A stretch of 64,000 nucleotides of DNA from Sulfurimicrobium sp963779055 (GTDB taxonomy: Bacteria > Pseudomonadota > Gammaproteobacteria > Burkholderiales > Sulfuricellaceae), in contig CAVZWN010000004.1 of NCBI GenBank assembly GCA_963779055.1, forward strand, positions 682,001-746,000. Reading direction: 5' to 3'. Below the pieces are notes generated by a model. It saw only the letters and a program-made list of their open reading frames with translations, searched no databases and was not told the DNA's origin. The position numbers and the translations under genes were made by a program. This document shows positions 45,729 to 53,883 of the stretch, in pieces; the first letter of the stretch is position 1, and each line of letters opens with the position of its first letter.

Positions 45729-47150
45729 TTACTTGTGCGCTACGTCCAGCTTGTCGACAGTGTCGAACTCGAACTTGATTTCCTTCCATGTTTCCATGGC
45801 GATCTTCAGTTCCGGGCTGCTGGCTGCTGCCTTGGTCAGGATATCCTTGCCTTCTTTCTCGATATCACGACCCTGGTTACGTGCTGCCACACTGGCTTCC
45901 AGTGCGACGCGGTTAGCTGCTGCACCGGCTGCGTTACCCCATGGGTGACCCAGCGTACCGCCGCCGAACTGCAGCACGGAGTCGTCGCCGAAGATGCTGA
46001 CCAGTGCAGGCATGTGCCAGACGTGAATACCACCGGATGCAACCGGCATCACGCCAGGCATGGAGCCGAAGTCCTGGTCGAACATGATGCCGCGGCTGCG
46101 ATCTTCCTTGATGAATTCGTCGCGCATGATGTCGATCCAGCCCAGGGTCGCATCGCGGTCGCCTTCCAGCTTGCCCACCACGGTACCGGAGTGCAGGTGG
46201 TCGCCACCAGACAGACGCAGGCACTTGGTGAGGACGCGGAAGTGGATACCGTGGTGCGGGTTACGATCCAGCACGGCGTGCATGGCGCGGTGGATATGCA
46301 GCAGCATGCCGTTTTTACGGCACCAGTTGGCCAGACCCGTGTTGGCAGTGAAGCCGCCGGTGAGGTAGTCGTGCATGATGATCGGTGCGCCGATTTCCTT
46401 GGCAAACTCTGCACGCTCGTACATCATTTCAGGCGTTGGAGCGGTGACGTTCAGGTAGTGACCCTTGCGCTCGCCGGTTTCGCGCTCGGCTTTCAGCGTG
46501 GCTTCCTGCACGAACTCGAAACGATCGCGCCAACGCATGAACGGCTGGCTGTTAACGTTCTCGTCGTCCTTGGTGAAGTCCAGACCACCGCGCAGACATT
46601 CGTAAACAGCACGACCGTAGTTCTTGGCGGACAGACCCAGCTTGGGCTTGATGGTACAGCCCAGCATCGGACGGCCATACTTGTTCATCTTGTCGCGTTC
46701 GACCTGAATACCCTGGGGAGGTCCACCGCAGGTCTTCACGTAAGCGATCGGGAAGCGGATGTCTTCCAGACGCAGGGCGCGCAGGGCCTTGAAGCCAAAT
46801 ACGTTACCCACCAGCGAGGTCAGCACGTTAACGATGGAACCTTCTTCGAACAGGTCGATCGGGTATGCCACGAAAGCGTAGAAACAGGTATCGTCACCAG
46901 GAACGTCTTCGATGCGATAGGCGCGGCCTTTGTAATAATCCAGATCGGTCAGCAGATCGGTCCACACTGTGGTCCAGGTACCGGTTGAAGACTCGGCAGC
47001 CACAGCAGCGGCAACTTCTTCACGGGGCACACCAGCCTGCGGAGTGATTTTGAAACAGGCGAGGATGTCGGTATCCAGCGGGGTGTATTCCGGCGTCCAG
47101 TAAGTGGCGCGGTATTCTTTCACGCCAGCGTTGTAGGTCTTGACTGCCAT
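45729..47150 (-). CDS. cbbL: RuBisCO large subunit, form IA
   Basis: A 473-residue large subunit. Catalytic regions are complete: GCTIKPKLGLSAKNYGR, GGLDFTKDDENVNSQP (carbamylated lysine), HIHRAMHAV, RLSGGDHLHSG and SGGIHVWHMP. The N-terminus MAVKTYNAGVKEYR is typical of proteobacterial form IA. The linked cbbQ-cbbO pair and absence of carboxysome genes fit the non-carboxysomal IAq class. AAGGAG precedes the ATG. Confidence 0.98.
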   Translation of the reverse strand: MAVKTYNAGVKEYRATYWTPEYTPLDTDILACFKITPQAGVPREEVAAAVAAESSTGTWTTVWTDLLTDLDYYKGRAYRIEDVPGDDTCFYAFVAYPIDLFEEGSIVNVLTSLVGNVFGFKALRALRLEDIRFPIAYVKTCGGPPQGIQVERDKMNKYGRPMLGCTIKPKLGLSAKNYGRAVYECLRGGLDFTKDDENVNSQPFMRWRDRFEFVQEATLKAERETGERKGHYLNVTAPTPEMMYERAEFAKEIGAPIIMHDYLTGGFTANTGLANWCRKNGMLLHIHRAMHAVLDRNPHHGIHFRVLTKCLRLSGGDHLHSGTVVGKLEGDRDATLGWIDIMRDEFIKEDRSRGIMFDQDFGSMPGVMPVASGGIHVWHMPALVSIFGDDSVLQFGGGTLGHPWGNAAGAAANRVALEASVAARNQGRDIEKEGKDILTKAAASSPELKIAMETWKEIKFEFDTVDKLDVAHK

Positions 47151-47273
47151 TGCAAGCTCCTTGATTTCAGGTTAAAACATTCATCTTCCACCTCGGAAGA
47201 TCGTGTGGCTCGTTAGAGCGTGATGCCACTATAAACACATCGATTCATAAATAATAATTGTAATTTCAAAGGT

Positions 47274-47295
47274 TAATCATAGATAATTATCTATG
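47274..47295. promoter_or_regulatory. CbbR binding region between cbbL and cbbR
   Basis: CATAGATAATTATCTATG at 47278-47295 is an 18-bp perfect palindrome. TAA-N7-TAA at 47274-47286 overlaps it and fits the TNA-N7-TNA pattern described for CbbR sites. It lies 24 bp before the cbbR start and about 125 bp from cbbL. Confidence 0.7.
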
Positions 47296-47318
47296 TTAAC
47301 TTTCATCAGGAAGCTGCA

Positions 47319-48269
47319 ATGAGACACGCCACCTTGCGCCAGCTCACGGTTTTCGAGTCGGTAGCGCGCAATCTCAGCTTTACCCGCGCAGCCGAGGAAC
47401 TGCACCTGACCCAACCCACCGTCTCCATCCAGATAAAACAGTTGAGCGACATTGCCGGCCTGCCACTGCTGGAGCAAGTCGGCAAGAAGGTGTTCCTGAC
47501 GGATGCCGGGCGCGAACTGCTCAAAGTCAGCCATGACATTTTTGAGGGGCTGTCGCGTTTCGAGATGCTGGTCTCGGACATGAAGGGGGTAAAGGCAGGA
47601 AAACTGCGGCTGGCGGTGATCACGACCGCAAAATATTTCATACCCCGGCTGCTCGGGCCATTCTGCCAGCGCTATCCCGGCATCGACGTATCGCTCAAGG
47701 TAACCAACCGCGAGCGCGTGTTGCAGCGCATGGCCGACAATGAAGATGACCTCTACGTACTCGGACAACCGCCAGAACACATGGATGTCGAGCTGGAACC
47801 CTTTCTGGAAAACCCGCTGGTGGTCATCGCTGCCCGCAATCATCCCCTGGCAGGAGAAAAAAAAATCCCCCTGTTACGCCTGGCAGAAGAACCCTTCCTG
47901 ATGCGCGAAGCGGGATCCGGCACCCGTCTCGCCACCGAGCGTTTTTTCAATGAGCAGGGGTTGAAACTAAAGGTCAGAATGGAGCTAGGCAGCAATGAGG
48001 CGATCAAGCAGGCCGTGGCGGGTGGACTGGGGATCGCCGTGCTGTCGGCGCACACCCTTGCGCTGGAACGCAGCAGCGACGAGCTAACCTGCCTTGACGT
48101 CGAGGATTTCCCGATCCGGCGCCACTGGTACGTGGCTCACCTCAAGGACAAGCAACCCACCGTGGTCGCACTGGCCTTTCTCGACTTCCTGCGCGAGGAA
48201 AGCAAGTTGCTGGGTGAACATTATTTACAGGGGATTCCGGGGTTTCCCGGTTTTATTCAGAACGACTGA
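47319..48269 (+). CDS. cbbR: CbbR, LysR-type regulator of the cbb operon
   Basis: A 316-residue LysR protein with helix-turn-helix RQLTVFESVARNLSFTRAAE, LHLTQPTVSIQIKQL and LEQVGKKVFLTDAGREL, plus a substrate-binding domain with KLRLAVITTAKYFIPRLL. It is divergent from cbbL, the normal CbbR arrangement. CbbR senses Calvin-cycle metabolites and activates cbb transcription. Its 3' end overlaps nudB by 17 bp tail to tail. Confidence 0.94.
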   Translation: MRHATLRQLTVFESVARNLSFTRAAEELHLTQPTVSIQIKQLSDIAGLPLLEQVGKKVFLTDAGRELLKVSHDIFEGLSRFEMLVSDMKGVKAGKLRLAVITTAKYFIPRLLGPFCQRYPGIDVSLKVTNRERVLQRMADNEDDLYVLGQPPEHMDVELEPFLENPLVVIAARNHPLAGEKKIPLLRLAEEPFLMREAGSGTRLATERFFNEQGLKLKVRMELGSNEAIKQAVAGGLGIAVLSAHTLALERSSDELTCLDVEDFPIRRHWYVAHLKDKQPTVVALAFLDFLREESKLLGEHYLQGIPGFPGFIQND

Positions 48270-48702
48270 CCCTCTCAGGCAGCGCCTTGATCGCCGCCAC
48301 ATTGGTCCATGAAAATGCTTTTGCAGCGGCTTCTTCCCACGGCAGCCAGACATGGCTCAGATGCTCGCGCGGCGCGAGCCGGACGGCCACAGGCTGCGGC
48401 ACTTCCAGCCCGAAAATATGCTCGGTGTTGTGAGTCACACCGGGGCCATAGCGGTGGCGCCACTCGGCATAGATCTCGAAAATATTGTGCATTTTCCAGT
48501 CGGCCAGTCCGAGGGCTTCGGCATCCAGCCCGGTCTCCTCGGCCACTTCGCGCAGCGCCGTCTGGCGCAGGCTCTCGCCGGGATCGCAACTGCCTGTCAC
48601 CGATTGCCAGTAACCGGGATGATCGGCGCGTTCCAGCAGCAACACCTGTAAATCGGGTGTGTAAATGACAACCAGAACGGAAACGGGTGTTTTGTAAGCC
48701 AT
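48253..48702 (-). CDS. nudB: Dihydroneopterin triphosphate diphosphatase NudB
   Basis: A 149-residue Nudix hydrolase. The Nudix box reads GSCDPGESLRQTALREVAEETG. The surrounding HPGYWQSVTGS and NTEHIFGL, SHVWLPWEEA segments are those of NudB, which acts early in folate synthesis. It is convergent with cbbR. Confidence 0.88.
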   Translation of the reverse strand: MAYKTPVSVLVVIYTPDLQVLLLERADHPGYWQSVTGSCDPGESLRQTALREVAEETGLDAEALGLADWKMHNIFEIYAEWRHRYGPGVTHNTEHIFGLEVPQPVAVRLAPREHLSHVWLPWEEAAAKAFSWTNVAAIKALPERVSRSE

Positions 48703-48720
48703 CCGGGTCAGGTACCGGAA

Positions 48721-49101
48721 TTACTCGAAGTTGATCGGCTCTGGCTTCTCGGTCGGGCGCCGCTCGTTGCTCCACTGGTCAAAACCGCCGAACATGGAAA
48801 CCACATCGGTATAGCCCAGCCGGTGCAACTGCACGGCGGACAGGGCCGCACGGCCGCTGGTGCGGCAATAGATCAGCAGCGCTGCATCGCGCGGGGCCGC
48901 TTCCGGCACCATGCCGATCTTGAATTCAAGAATACCGCGCGGGATGTTGATCGCGCCCGGCAGATGGCCAGTGACGAATTCATCATACTCGCGCACATCC
49001 AGCACTACGCGCTTGCTGAGCAGCGCCTGAGCTTCGTCGCAACTGATTTCCCTGATCCGGGATTTGGCTTCGACCACCAGGTCGTGAGGACTTACGGGCA
49101 T
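48721..49101 (-). CDS. Single-domain rhodanese-like sulfurtransferase
   Basis: AGGAGA seven bases before ATG 49101 sets the start. The domain shows VLDVREYDEFVTGHLPGAIN and the catalytic loop LIYCRTSGRAALSA with the active cysteine. It has 126 residues and no signal peptide. Rhodaneses transfer sulfane sulfur; in a sulfur-oxidising host that is plausible, but the context here (aspS and nudB) gives no specific pathway. Confidence 0.88.
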   Translation of the reverse strand: MPVSPHDLVVEAKSRIREISCDEAQALLSKRVVLDVREYDEFVTGHLPGAINIPRGILEFKIGMVPEAAPRDAALLIYCRTSGRAALSAVQLHRLGYTDVVSMFGGFDQWSNERRPTEKPEPINFE

Positions 49102-49123
49102 TTCAATTCTCCTGCTTACGCTC

Positions 49124-50920
49124 TTAGTTATTGCTGACTTCCACCTGGGTTTGCACCTGCTGACGCAAGCGGATATGCAGCTCGCGCAACTGTTTCTCAT
49201 CCACGCTGTTGGGCGCCTGCGTCATGAGGCAGGCAGCACGCTGGGTCTTGGGGAAGGCGATCACATCGCGGATCGATTCCGCGCCGGCCATCAGCGTTAC
49301 CAGACGATCCAGGCCGAAGGCCAGACCGCCGTGCGGGGGCGCGCCGAATTGCAGCGCCTCAAGCAGGAAGCCGAATTTTTCCTGGGCTTCCTCGTCGCTG
49401 ATATTGAGCGCCTGGAATACCTTGGCCTGCACTTCCTGACGGTGAATACGCACCGAACCGCCACCCACTTCCCAGCCGTTCAGCACCATGTCGTAGGCCT
49501 TGGACAAGGCCTTGCCGGGATCGCTGGAGAGCAAATCTTCATGACCGTCGGCAGGCGCGGTGAAGGGGTGATGCAGCGCTGCCCAGCGATTATTTTCCTC
49601 ATCACGCTCGAACATCGGAAAATCAACCACCCACAGCGGTTTCCAGCCCGATTCAGCCAGGCCGCGCTCATGGCCGACCTTGGCGCGCAGCGCGCCCAGA
49701 GCTTCGTTCACCACCTTGCCCTTATCGGCACCGAAGAAAACCAGGTCGCCGTCGGTAGCGCCGGTACGTTCGATGATCGCTTTCAGTGCGGCGTCATCCA
49801 GATTCTTGACGATGGGCGACTGCAAGCCGTCACGCCCCTTGGCCACTTCATTGACCTTGATGTAGGCCAGCCCCTTGGCACCGTAAATACCCACAAAGGC
49901 GGTGTAATCGTCGATTTCCTTGCGCGACAGGGAACCGCCACCCGGCACCCGGAGCGCCGCCACGCGACCACCTTCCATATCGGCCGCGCCACGGAAGACC
50001 TTGAATTCGACCGTCTTCATCACATCGGTCAGTTCGGTCAGTTCCAGCGTCACGCGCATGTCGGGCTTGTCCGAGCCATAGCGCCCCATCGCCTCGCTGT
50101 AGGGCATGCGCGGGAAGGGGTTGGGCAGGTCGACATCCATCACAGTCTTGAACATGCCGCGAATCATGGTTTCAACCGTCTCCATGATCTCGTTTTCGCT
50201 CATGAACGAGGTCTCGATATCGACCTGGGTGAATTCCGGCTGGCGATCGGCGCGCAGGTCCTCGTCGCGGAAGCATTTGGTAATCTGGAAATAGCGGTCG
50301 AAGCCGGCCACCATCAGCAGTTGCTTGAAAATCTGCGGCGATTGCGGCAGCGCAAAAAACTGGCCTGGATGCACCCGGCTCGGCACCAGGTAATCGCGCG
50401 CGCCTTCCGGCGTGGAGCGGGTCAGCATGGGGGTTTCGATTTCCATGAAACCGTGCTGATCGAGGTAATCGCGCAGGGTTTTGGAAACACGGTAGCGCAG
50501 CTTCATGTTTTCCTGCATCGCCGGGCGGCGCAGGTCGATATAGCGGTGCGTCAGGCGCACGTTCTCGGACAGATTGTCGTCATCCAGCTGGAACGGCGGC
50601 GTCAGGGAGGCGTTGAGAATCTCGATGCTGTCGGCGATAACTTCGATCTCGCCGGTAGGCAGGTTGGGATTGACCGTTCCCTCGGGACGCGGATTGACGC
50701 GGCCCGTCACCTTGAGCACGAACTCGTTGCGGATTTTCTCGGCAATCGCAAAGGTATCTACCTTGTCCGGATTGCACACCACCTGCACCAGACCTTCACG
50801 GTCGCGCAGATCGATAAAAATCACGCCGCCATGGTCGCGGCGGCGGTGTGCCCAGCCGGACAAAGTGACGGTTTGTTGCAAATGGGCGCTATTGACCGCG
50901 CCGCAGTAGTGAGTACGCAT
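49124..50920 (-). CDS. aspS: Aspartyl-tRNA synthetase
   Basis: About 598 residues with an N-terminal OB fold (GWAHRRRDHGGVIFIDLRDREG) and class II catalytic motifs (LRRPAMQENMKLRYRVSK, CFRDEDLRADRQPEFTQVD and GLAFGLDRLVTLM) around a bacterial GAD insertion domain. Two adjacent ATGs (50923 and 50920) are possible. Whether it also charges tRNA-Asn cannot be told here. Confidence 0.97.
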   Translation of the reverse strand: MRTHYCGAVNSAHLQQTVTLSGWAHRRRDHGGVIFIDLRDREGLVQVVCNPDKVDTFAIAEKIRNEFVLKVTGRVNPRPEGTVNPNLPTGEIEVIADSIEILNASLTPPFQLDDDNLSENVRLTHRYIDLRRPAMQENMKLRYRVSKTLRDYLDQHGFMEIETPMLTRSTPEGARDYLVPSRVHPGQFFALPQSPQIFKQLLMVAGFDRYFQITKCFRDEDLRADRQPEFTQVDIETSFMSENEIMETVETMIRGMFKTVMDVDLPNPFPRMPYSEAMGRYGSDKPDMRVTLELTELTDVMKTVEFKVFRGAADMEGGRVAALRVPGGGSLSRKEIDDYTAFVGIYGAKGLAYIKVNEVAKGRDGLQSPIVKNLDDAALKAIIERTGATDGDLVFFGADKGKVVNEALGALRAKVGHERGLAESGWKPLWVVDFPMFERDEENNRWAALHHPFTAPADGHEDLLSSDPGKALSKAYDMVLNGWEVGGGSVRIHRQEVQAKVFQALNISDEEAQEKFGFLLEALQFGAPPHGGLAFGLDRLVTLMAGAESIRDVIAFPKTQRAACLMTQAPNSVDEKQLRELHIRLRQQVQTQVEVSNN

Positions 50921-50997
50921 CATGGTTGAATCCGATTCGAGTTTTTACGAGCGCCGAAAAGGCGGAAACAAAAAAGGGGGAATTATACCTGAGACCG

Positions 50998-51615
50998 TCA
51001 GTCGCCGGGATAAGTGGCTGACACAGAGACTTTCTTTGGCGCCACCACACCCATGGAAACAATGGATTTGAGCGCGTCATCCACGCTCATGTCGAGCTCG
51101 ATGGTCTCGCTCTTCCTGACATAAAAATAGAAGCCGTTGACCGGGCTGGGCGTGGTGGGAATGAACACGCCCACATACTCCTCATTGAAACACGTCGCGA
51201 CGTCACTGGGCACATTGGTCTGAAAAGCCAGCGACCACGCTTCAGGATGAGGATAACGCACCAGCAGAACCTTGCGGAAAGCGTCTCCATTACCGGAGAA
51301 AAGCGTATCGCTGACCTGCTTGACACTGTAATAGATGGATTTGACCACCGGAATCCGTGCCAGCAAGGCTTCCCAGAACAGCACCAGACGCTGGCCGATA
51401 ATATTCGCGGCCAGCACGCCGGTCAGAAAAATCACCAGCAAGGTAAGAATGGCGCCGATGCCGGGAATATTAAGACCCAGCAAGGCTAGCGGGCGCAGGG
51501 ATTCCGGCACCAGCAGCAGGCTCTGGTCCAGGGTACCGATCAGCAGATTGAGCACCCAGACAGTAATGACCAGGGGAATCCAGATCAGCAAGCCGGTGAT
51601 GAAATAACGTCTCAT
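50998..51615 (-). CDS. DUF502 family membrane protein
   Basis: A protein of about 205 residues starting MRRYFITGLLIWIPLVITVW, with two membrane helices and a conserved segment ARIPVVKSIYYSVKQVSDTL, then VLLVRYPHPEAWSLAF. This matches DUF502. A GTG further upstream (51660) is possible but family members begin at the chosen ATG. In betaproteobacteria this gene usually lies between fmdB and aspS, as here. Function unknown. Confidence 0.88.
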   Translation of the reverse strand: MRRYFITGLLIWIPLVITVWVLNLLIGTLDQSLLLVPESLRPLALLGLNIPGIGAILTLLVIFLTGVLAANIIGQRLVLFWEALLARIPVVKSIYYSVKQVSDTLFSGNGDAFRKVLLVRYPHPEAWSLAFQTNVPSDVATCFNEEYVGVFIPTTPSPVNGFYFYVRKSETIELDMSVDDALKSIVSMGVVAPKKVSVSATYPGD

Positions 51616-51666
51616 GGCTATGAAAGGGTCAATGCGGGCTGCCTGGAAAAATGAAGCCACACCTGC

Positions 51667-51915
51667 TTAATGGCAGGCACAACCACCGCCGCAGCCACCA
51701 CCGGCAGGCTTTGCCTCTTCCTTGGGTTTGGAACCGCCCTTGAAATCGGTCTGATACCAGCCCCCCCCCTTGAGCTGAAAACCGGCAGCACTCAGCATCT
51801 TGCCAAATGTTTCCTTGCCGCACTCAGGGCAGGTGGTGAGTGGAGCATCGCTCATCTTCTGAATGAATTCCTTCTGGAATCCGCAATCGGCGCAACGGTA
51901 TTCGTAAATTGGCAT
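51667..51915 (-). CDS. fmdB: FmdB family zinc-ribbon regulatory protein
   Basis: The protein begins MPIYEYRCADCGFQKEFIQK with GGAG seven bases upstream. It has a second CxxC (TTCPECGK), giving a four-cysteine zinc ribbon, and a Gly/Cys-rich tail GGGCGGGCACH. It is 82 residues long. FmdB proteins are annotated as regulatory but no mechanism is established. Confidence 0.9.
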   Translation of the reverse strand: MPIYEYRCADCGFQKEFIQKMSDAPLTTCPECGKETFGKMLSAAGFQLKGGGWYQTDFKGGSKPKEEAKPAGGGCGGGCACH

Positions 51916-51989
51916 CACAAGCTCCACTCAAAATCAAAAAAGGATAGGCATTAAATGGGGATATCTGCCATCCGGTTCAAGGCATTATT

Positions 51990-52439
51990 CTAAAAAGGAA
52001 TATCATCCTCGAAATCATCAAATTCCCCGCCCGTTTTTTTGGCCGGCTTCGCTGCGCCGCCACCGGCGGGTTCCCTGTCCACTACCTCAAAGGTATTGCC
52101 GCCACCACTGCGCGATCCCAGCATCTGCATGCGATCCGCGACGATTTCGGTGGTGTAGCGGTCATGGCCTTCCTTGTCCTGCCACTTGCGGGTTTGCAGG
52201 CGGCCTTCGATGTATACCTGGCTGCCCTTCTTCAGATATTCCCCGGCAATTTCAGCCAGCTTGCTGAAAAAGGCGACGCGGTGCCACTCGGTACGTTCCT
52301 GCTTTTCACCGCTCTTGTCTTTCCACGTATCCGTGGTCGCCACGGTGATGTTGGTGATCGCCTCGCCGCTGGGCATGTAGCGCACTTCCGGATCCTTACC
52401 CAGATTGCCGACCAGAATCACCTTGTTCACTGATGCCAT
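51990..52439 (-). CDS. ssb: Single-stranded DNA-binding protein
   Basis: A 149-residue SSB with OB-fold segments MASVNKVILVGNLGKDPEVR, ANITVATT-like TNITVATTDTW, EWHRVAFFSKLAEI, and the acidic tip DDIPF that recruits replication and repair proteins. Its start overlaps the end region of the upstream MFS gene, one base apart. Confidence 0.97.
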   Translation of the reverse strand: MASVNKVILVGNLGKDPEVRYMPSGEAITNITVATTDTWKDKSGEKQERTEWHRVAFFSKLAEIAGEYLKKGSQVYIEGRLQTRKWQDKEGHDRYTTEIVADRMQMLGSRSGGGNTFEVVDREPAGGGAAKPAKKTGGEFDDFEDDIPF

Positions 52440-52440
52440 G

Positions 52441-53820
52441 TCACACTCCTCCGTCGATTAGTTTTAATACCTGTTCCTCATCCCATCCGGCCATATCGAC
52501 CTTGAGGTAAGCCACGCCTTCTTCCGCAGAGACAGCCGCTTCGGCCACCCCCGGCACTGCCGAGAGTTGCTGCGCCAGAACCCCTGCCCTGGCCGCATCC
52601 ATCGATTCAAGATGATACATCCGAGTTTTCACCGCGGGTGGAGTGCGCATGGAAAAAGCCAGCCACAACCAGACAGCCGACAATATCGCGCCAAATGCGA
52701 ACACTGCGAAATGGCCAAACCGGTGCGCCAGCAGTCCGCCAGACACGCCGCCCACAAACAGGCCCAGCGACTGGGCCGTATTATACACGCCCATTGCCGT
52801 GCCTTTGGCCTGCGCCGGAGCAAGCTTTGAAATCAGCGACGGCAGGGTGGCTTCAAGGATATTGAAGGCAATAAAGAAAAGCATCAGCGCCGCAACAATG
52901 CCCCAGAAATGGCTTACCAGTACGGTCAGCGACAACTGGGTCAGCAACAGCAACGCCACGGCCATGACGAACACCTGCTTCAGCTTGCCCTTCTTCTCGC
53001 CCACGATAATGGCAGGCACCATGAAAGCAAAAGCCAGCAGCATGACTGGCAGATAAATCTTCCAGTGCTGGGTTTCTGCCAGATGACCGGTGTCCATCAG
53101 GGCCAGGGGAATCACAGTAAACATCGCCATCTGCGCGGCGTGCAGGGAAAAAATACCGAAATTCAGGCGCAGCAGCTGTTTGTCTTTCAAGACGTCTTTC
53201 AGCCGCGCCGGAGAAACTTCGGCATCGGAATGAAAATGGCTGGCTCCGGGGTCAGGTATGACCACTGCCACGACTACCATTGCCAGCAAGGTCAGCACAC
53301 CGGTCAGGGCAAACATGCCAGGCACGCCGATATGTTGATAAAGCGCAGGACCCAGCGCCATGGACAGGGCAAACATGATGCCGATCGTTGAACCGATCAT
53401 GGCCATGGCCTTGGTGCGGTGTTCCTCGCGTGTCAGATCGGCGAGCAGGGCCGTCACCGCAGCCGAAATTGCTCCCGCCCCCTGAATCGCCCGCCCGATG
53501 ATGATCCAGTAAATATCCGGCGCAGAAGCCGCGACAAAGCTGCCCAGCGCGAACAGGATCAGGCCGAAATAAATGACCTTCTTGCGCCCGAAACGATCGG
53601 ATGCCATGCCGAACGGCAACTGGAGGATCGCCTGCGTCAACCCATAGGCGCCCAGGGCAAGGCCGATCAGGGCATGATTCTCGCCACCCGGGATGCCTGT
53701 CGCATAAATGGCAAACACCGGCAGAATCAGGAACATACCCAGCATGCGCAACCCGAAAATACCCGCCAGACCAGTACTGGCGCGCAGTTCAATGGGAGTC
53801 ATCCGGTCGGAATGTTGCAT
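52441..53820 (-). CDS. YajR-like MFS transporter with C-terminal ferredoxin-fold domain
   Basis: About 459 residues: twelve membrane helices with the MFS loop motif GMASDRFGRKKVIYFGL, then after the last helix a soluble domain of roughly 65 residues (YHLESMDAARAGVLAQQLSA onward) resembling the HMA-like domain of E. coli YajR. ATG 53820 matches the family N-terminus; the long upstream extension of the open frame overlaps uvrA and is rejected. Substrate unknown. It is divergent from uvrA with a 63-bp gap. Confidence 0.85.
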   Translation of the reverse strand: MQHSDRMTPIELRASTGLAGIFGLRMLGMFLILPVFAIYATGIPGGENHALIGLALGAYGLTQAILQLPFGMASDRFGRKKVIYFGLILFALGSFVAASAPDIYWIIIGRAIQGAGAISAAVTALLADLTREEHRTKAMAMIGSTIGIMFALSMALGPALYQHIGVPGMFALTGVLTLLAMVVVAVVIPDPGASHFHSDAEVSPARLKDVLKDKQLLRLNFGIFSLHAAQMAMFTVIPLALMDTGHLAETQHWKIYLPVMLLAFAFMVPAIIVGEKKGKLKQVFVMAVALLLLTQLSLTVLVSHFWGIVAALMLFFIAFNILEATLPSLISKLAPAQAKGTAMGVYNTAQSLGLFVGGVSGGLLAHRFGHFAVFAFGAILSAVWLWLAFSMRTPPAVKTRMYHLESMDAARAGVLAQQLSAVPGVAEAAVSAEEGVAYLKVDMAGWDEEQVLKLIDGGV

Positions 53821-53883
53821 GGAATTGGTTCTTGCGGGCAAAGTTGGGTATATTAGCAGGTTACGATTAACTCTGCTTTGGCC

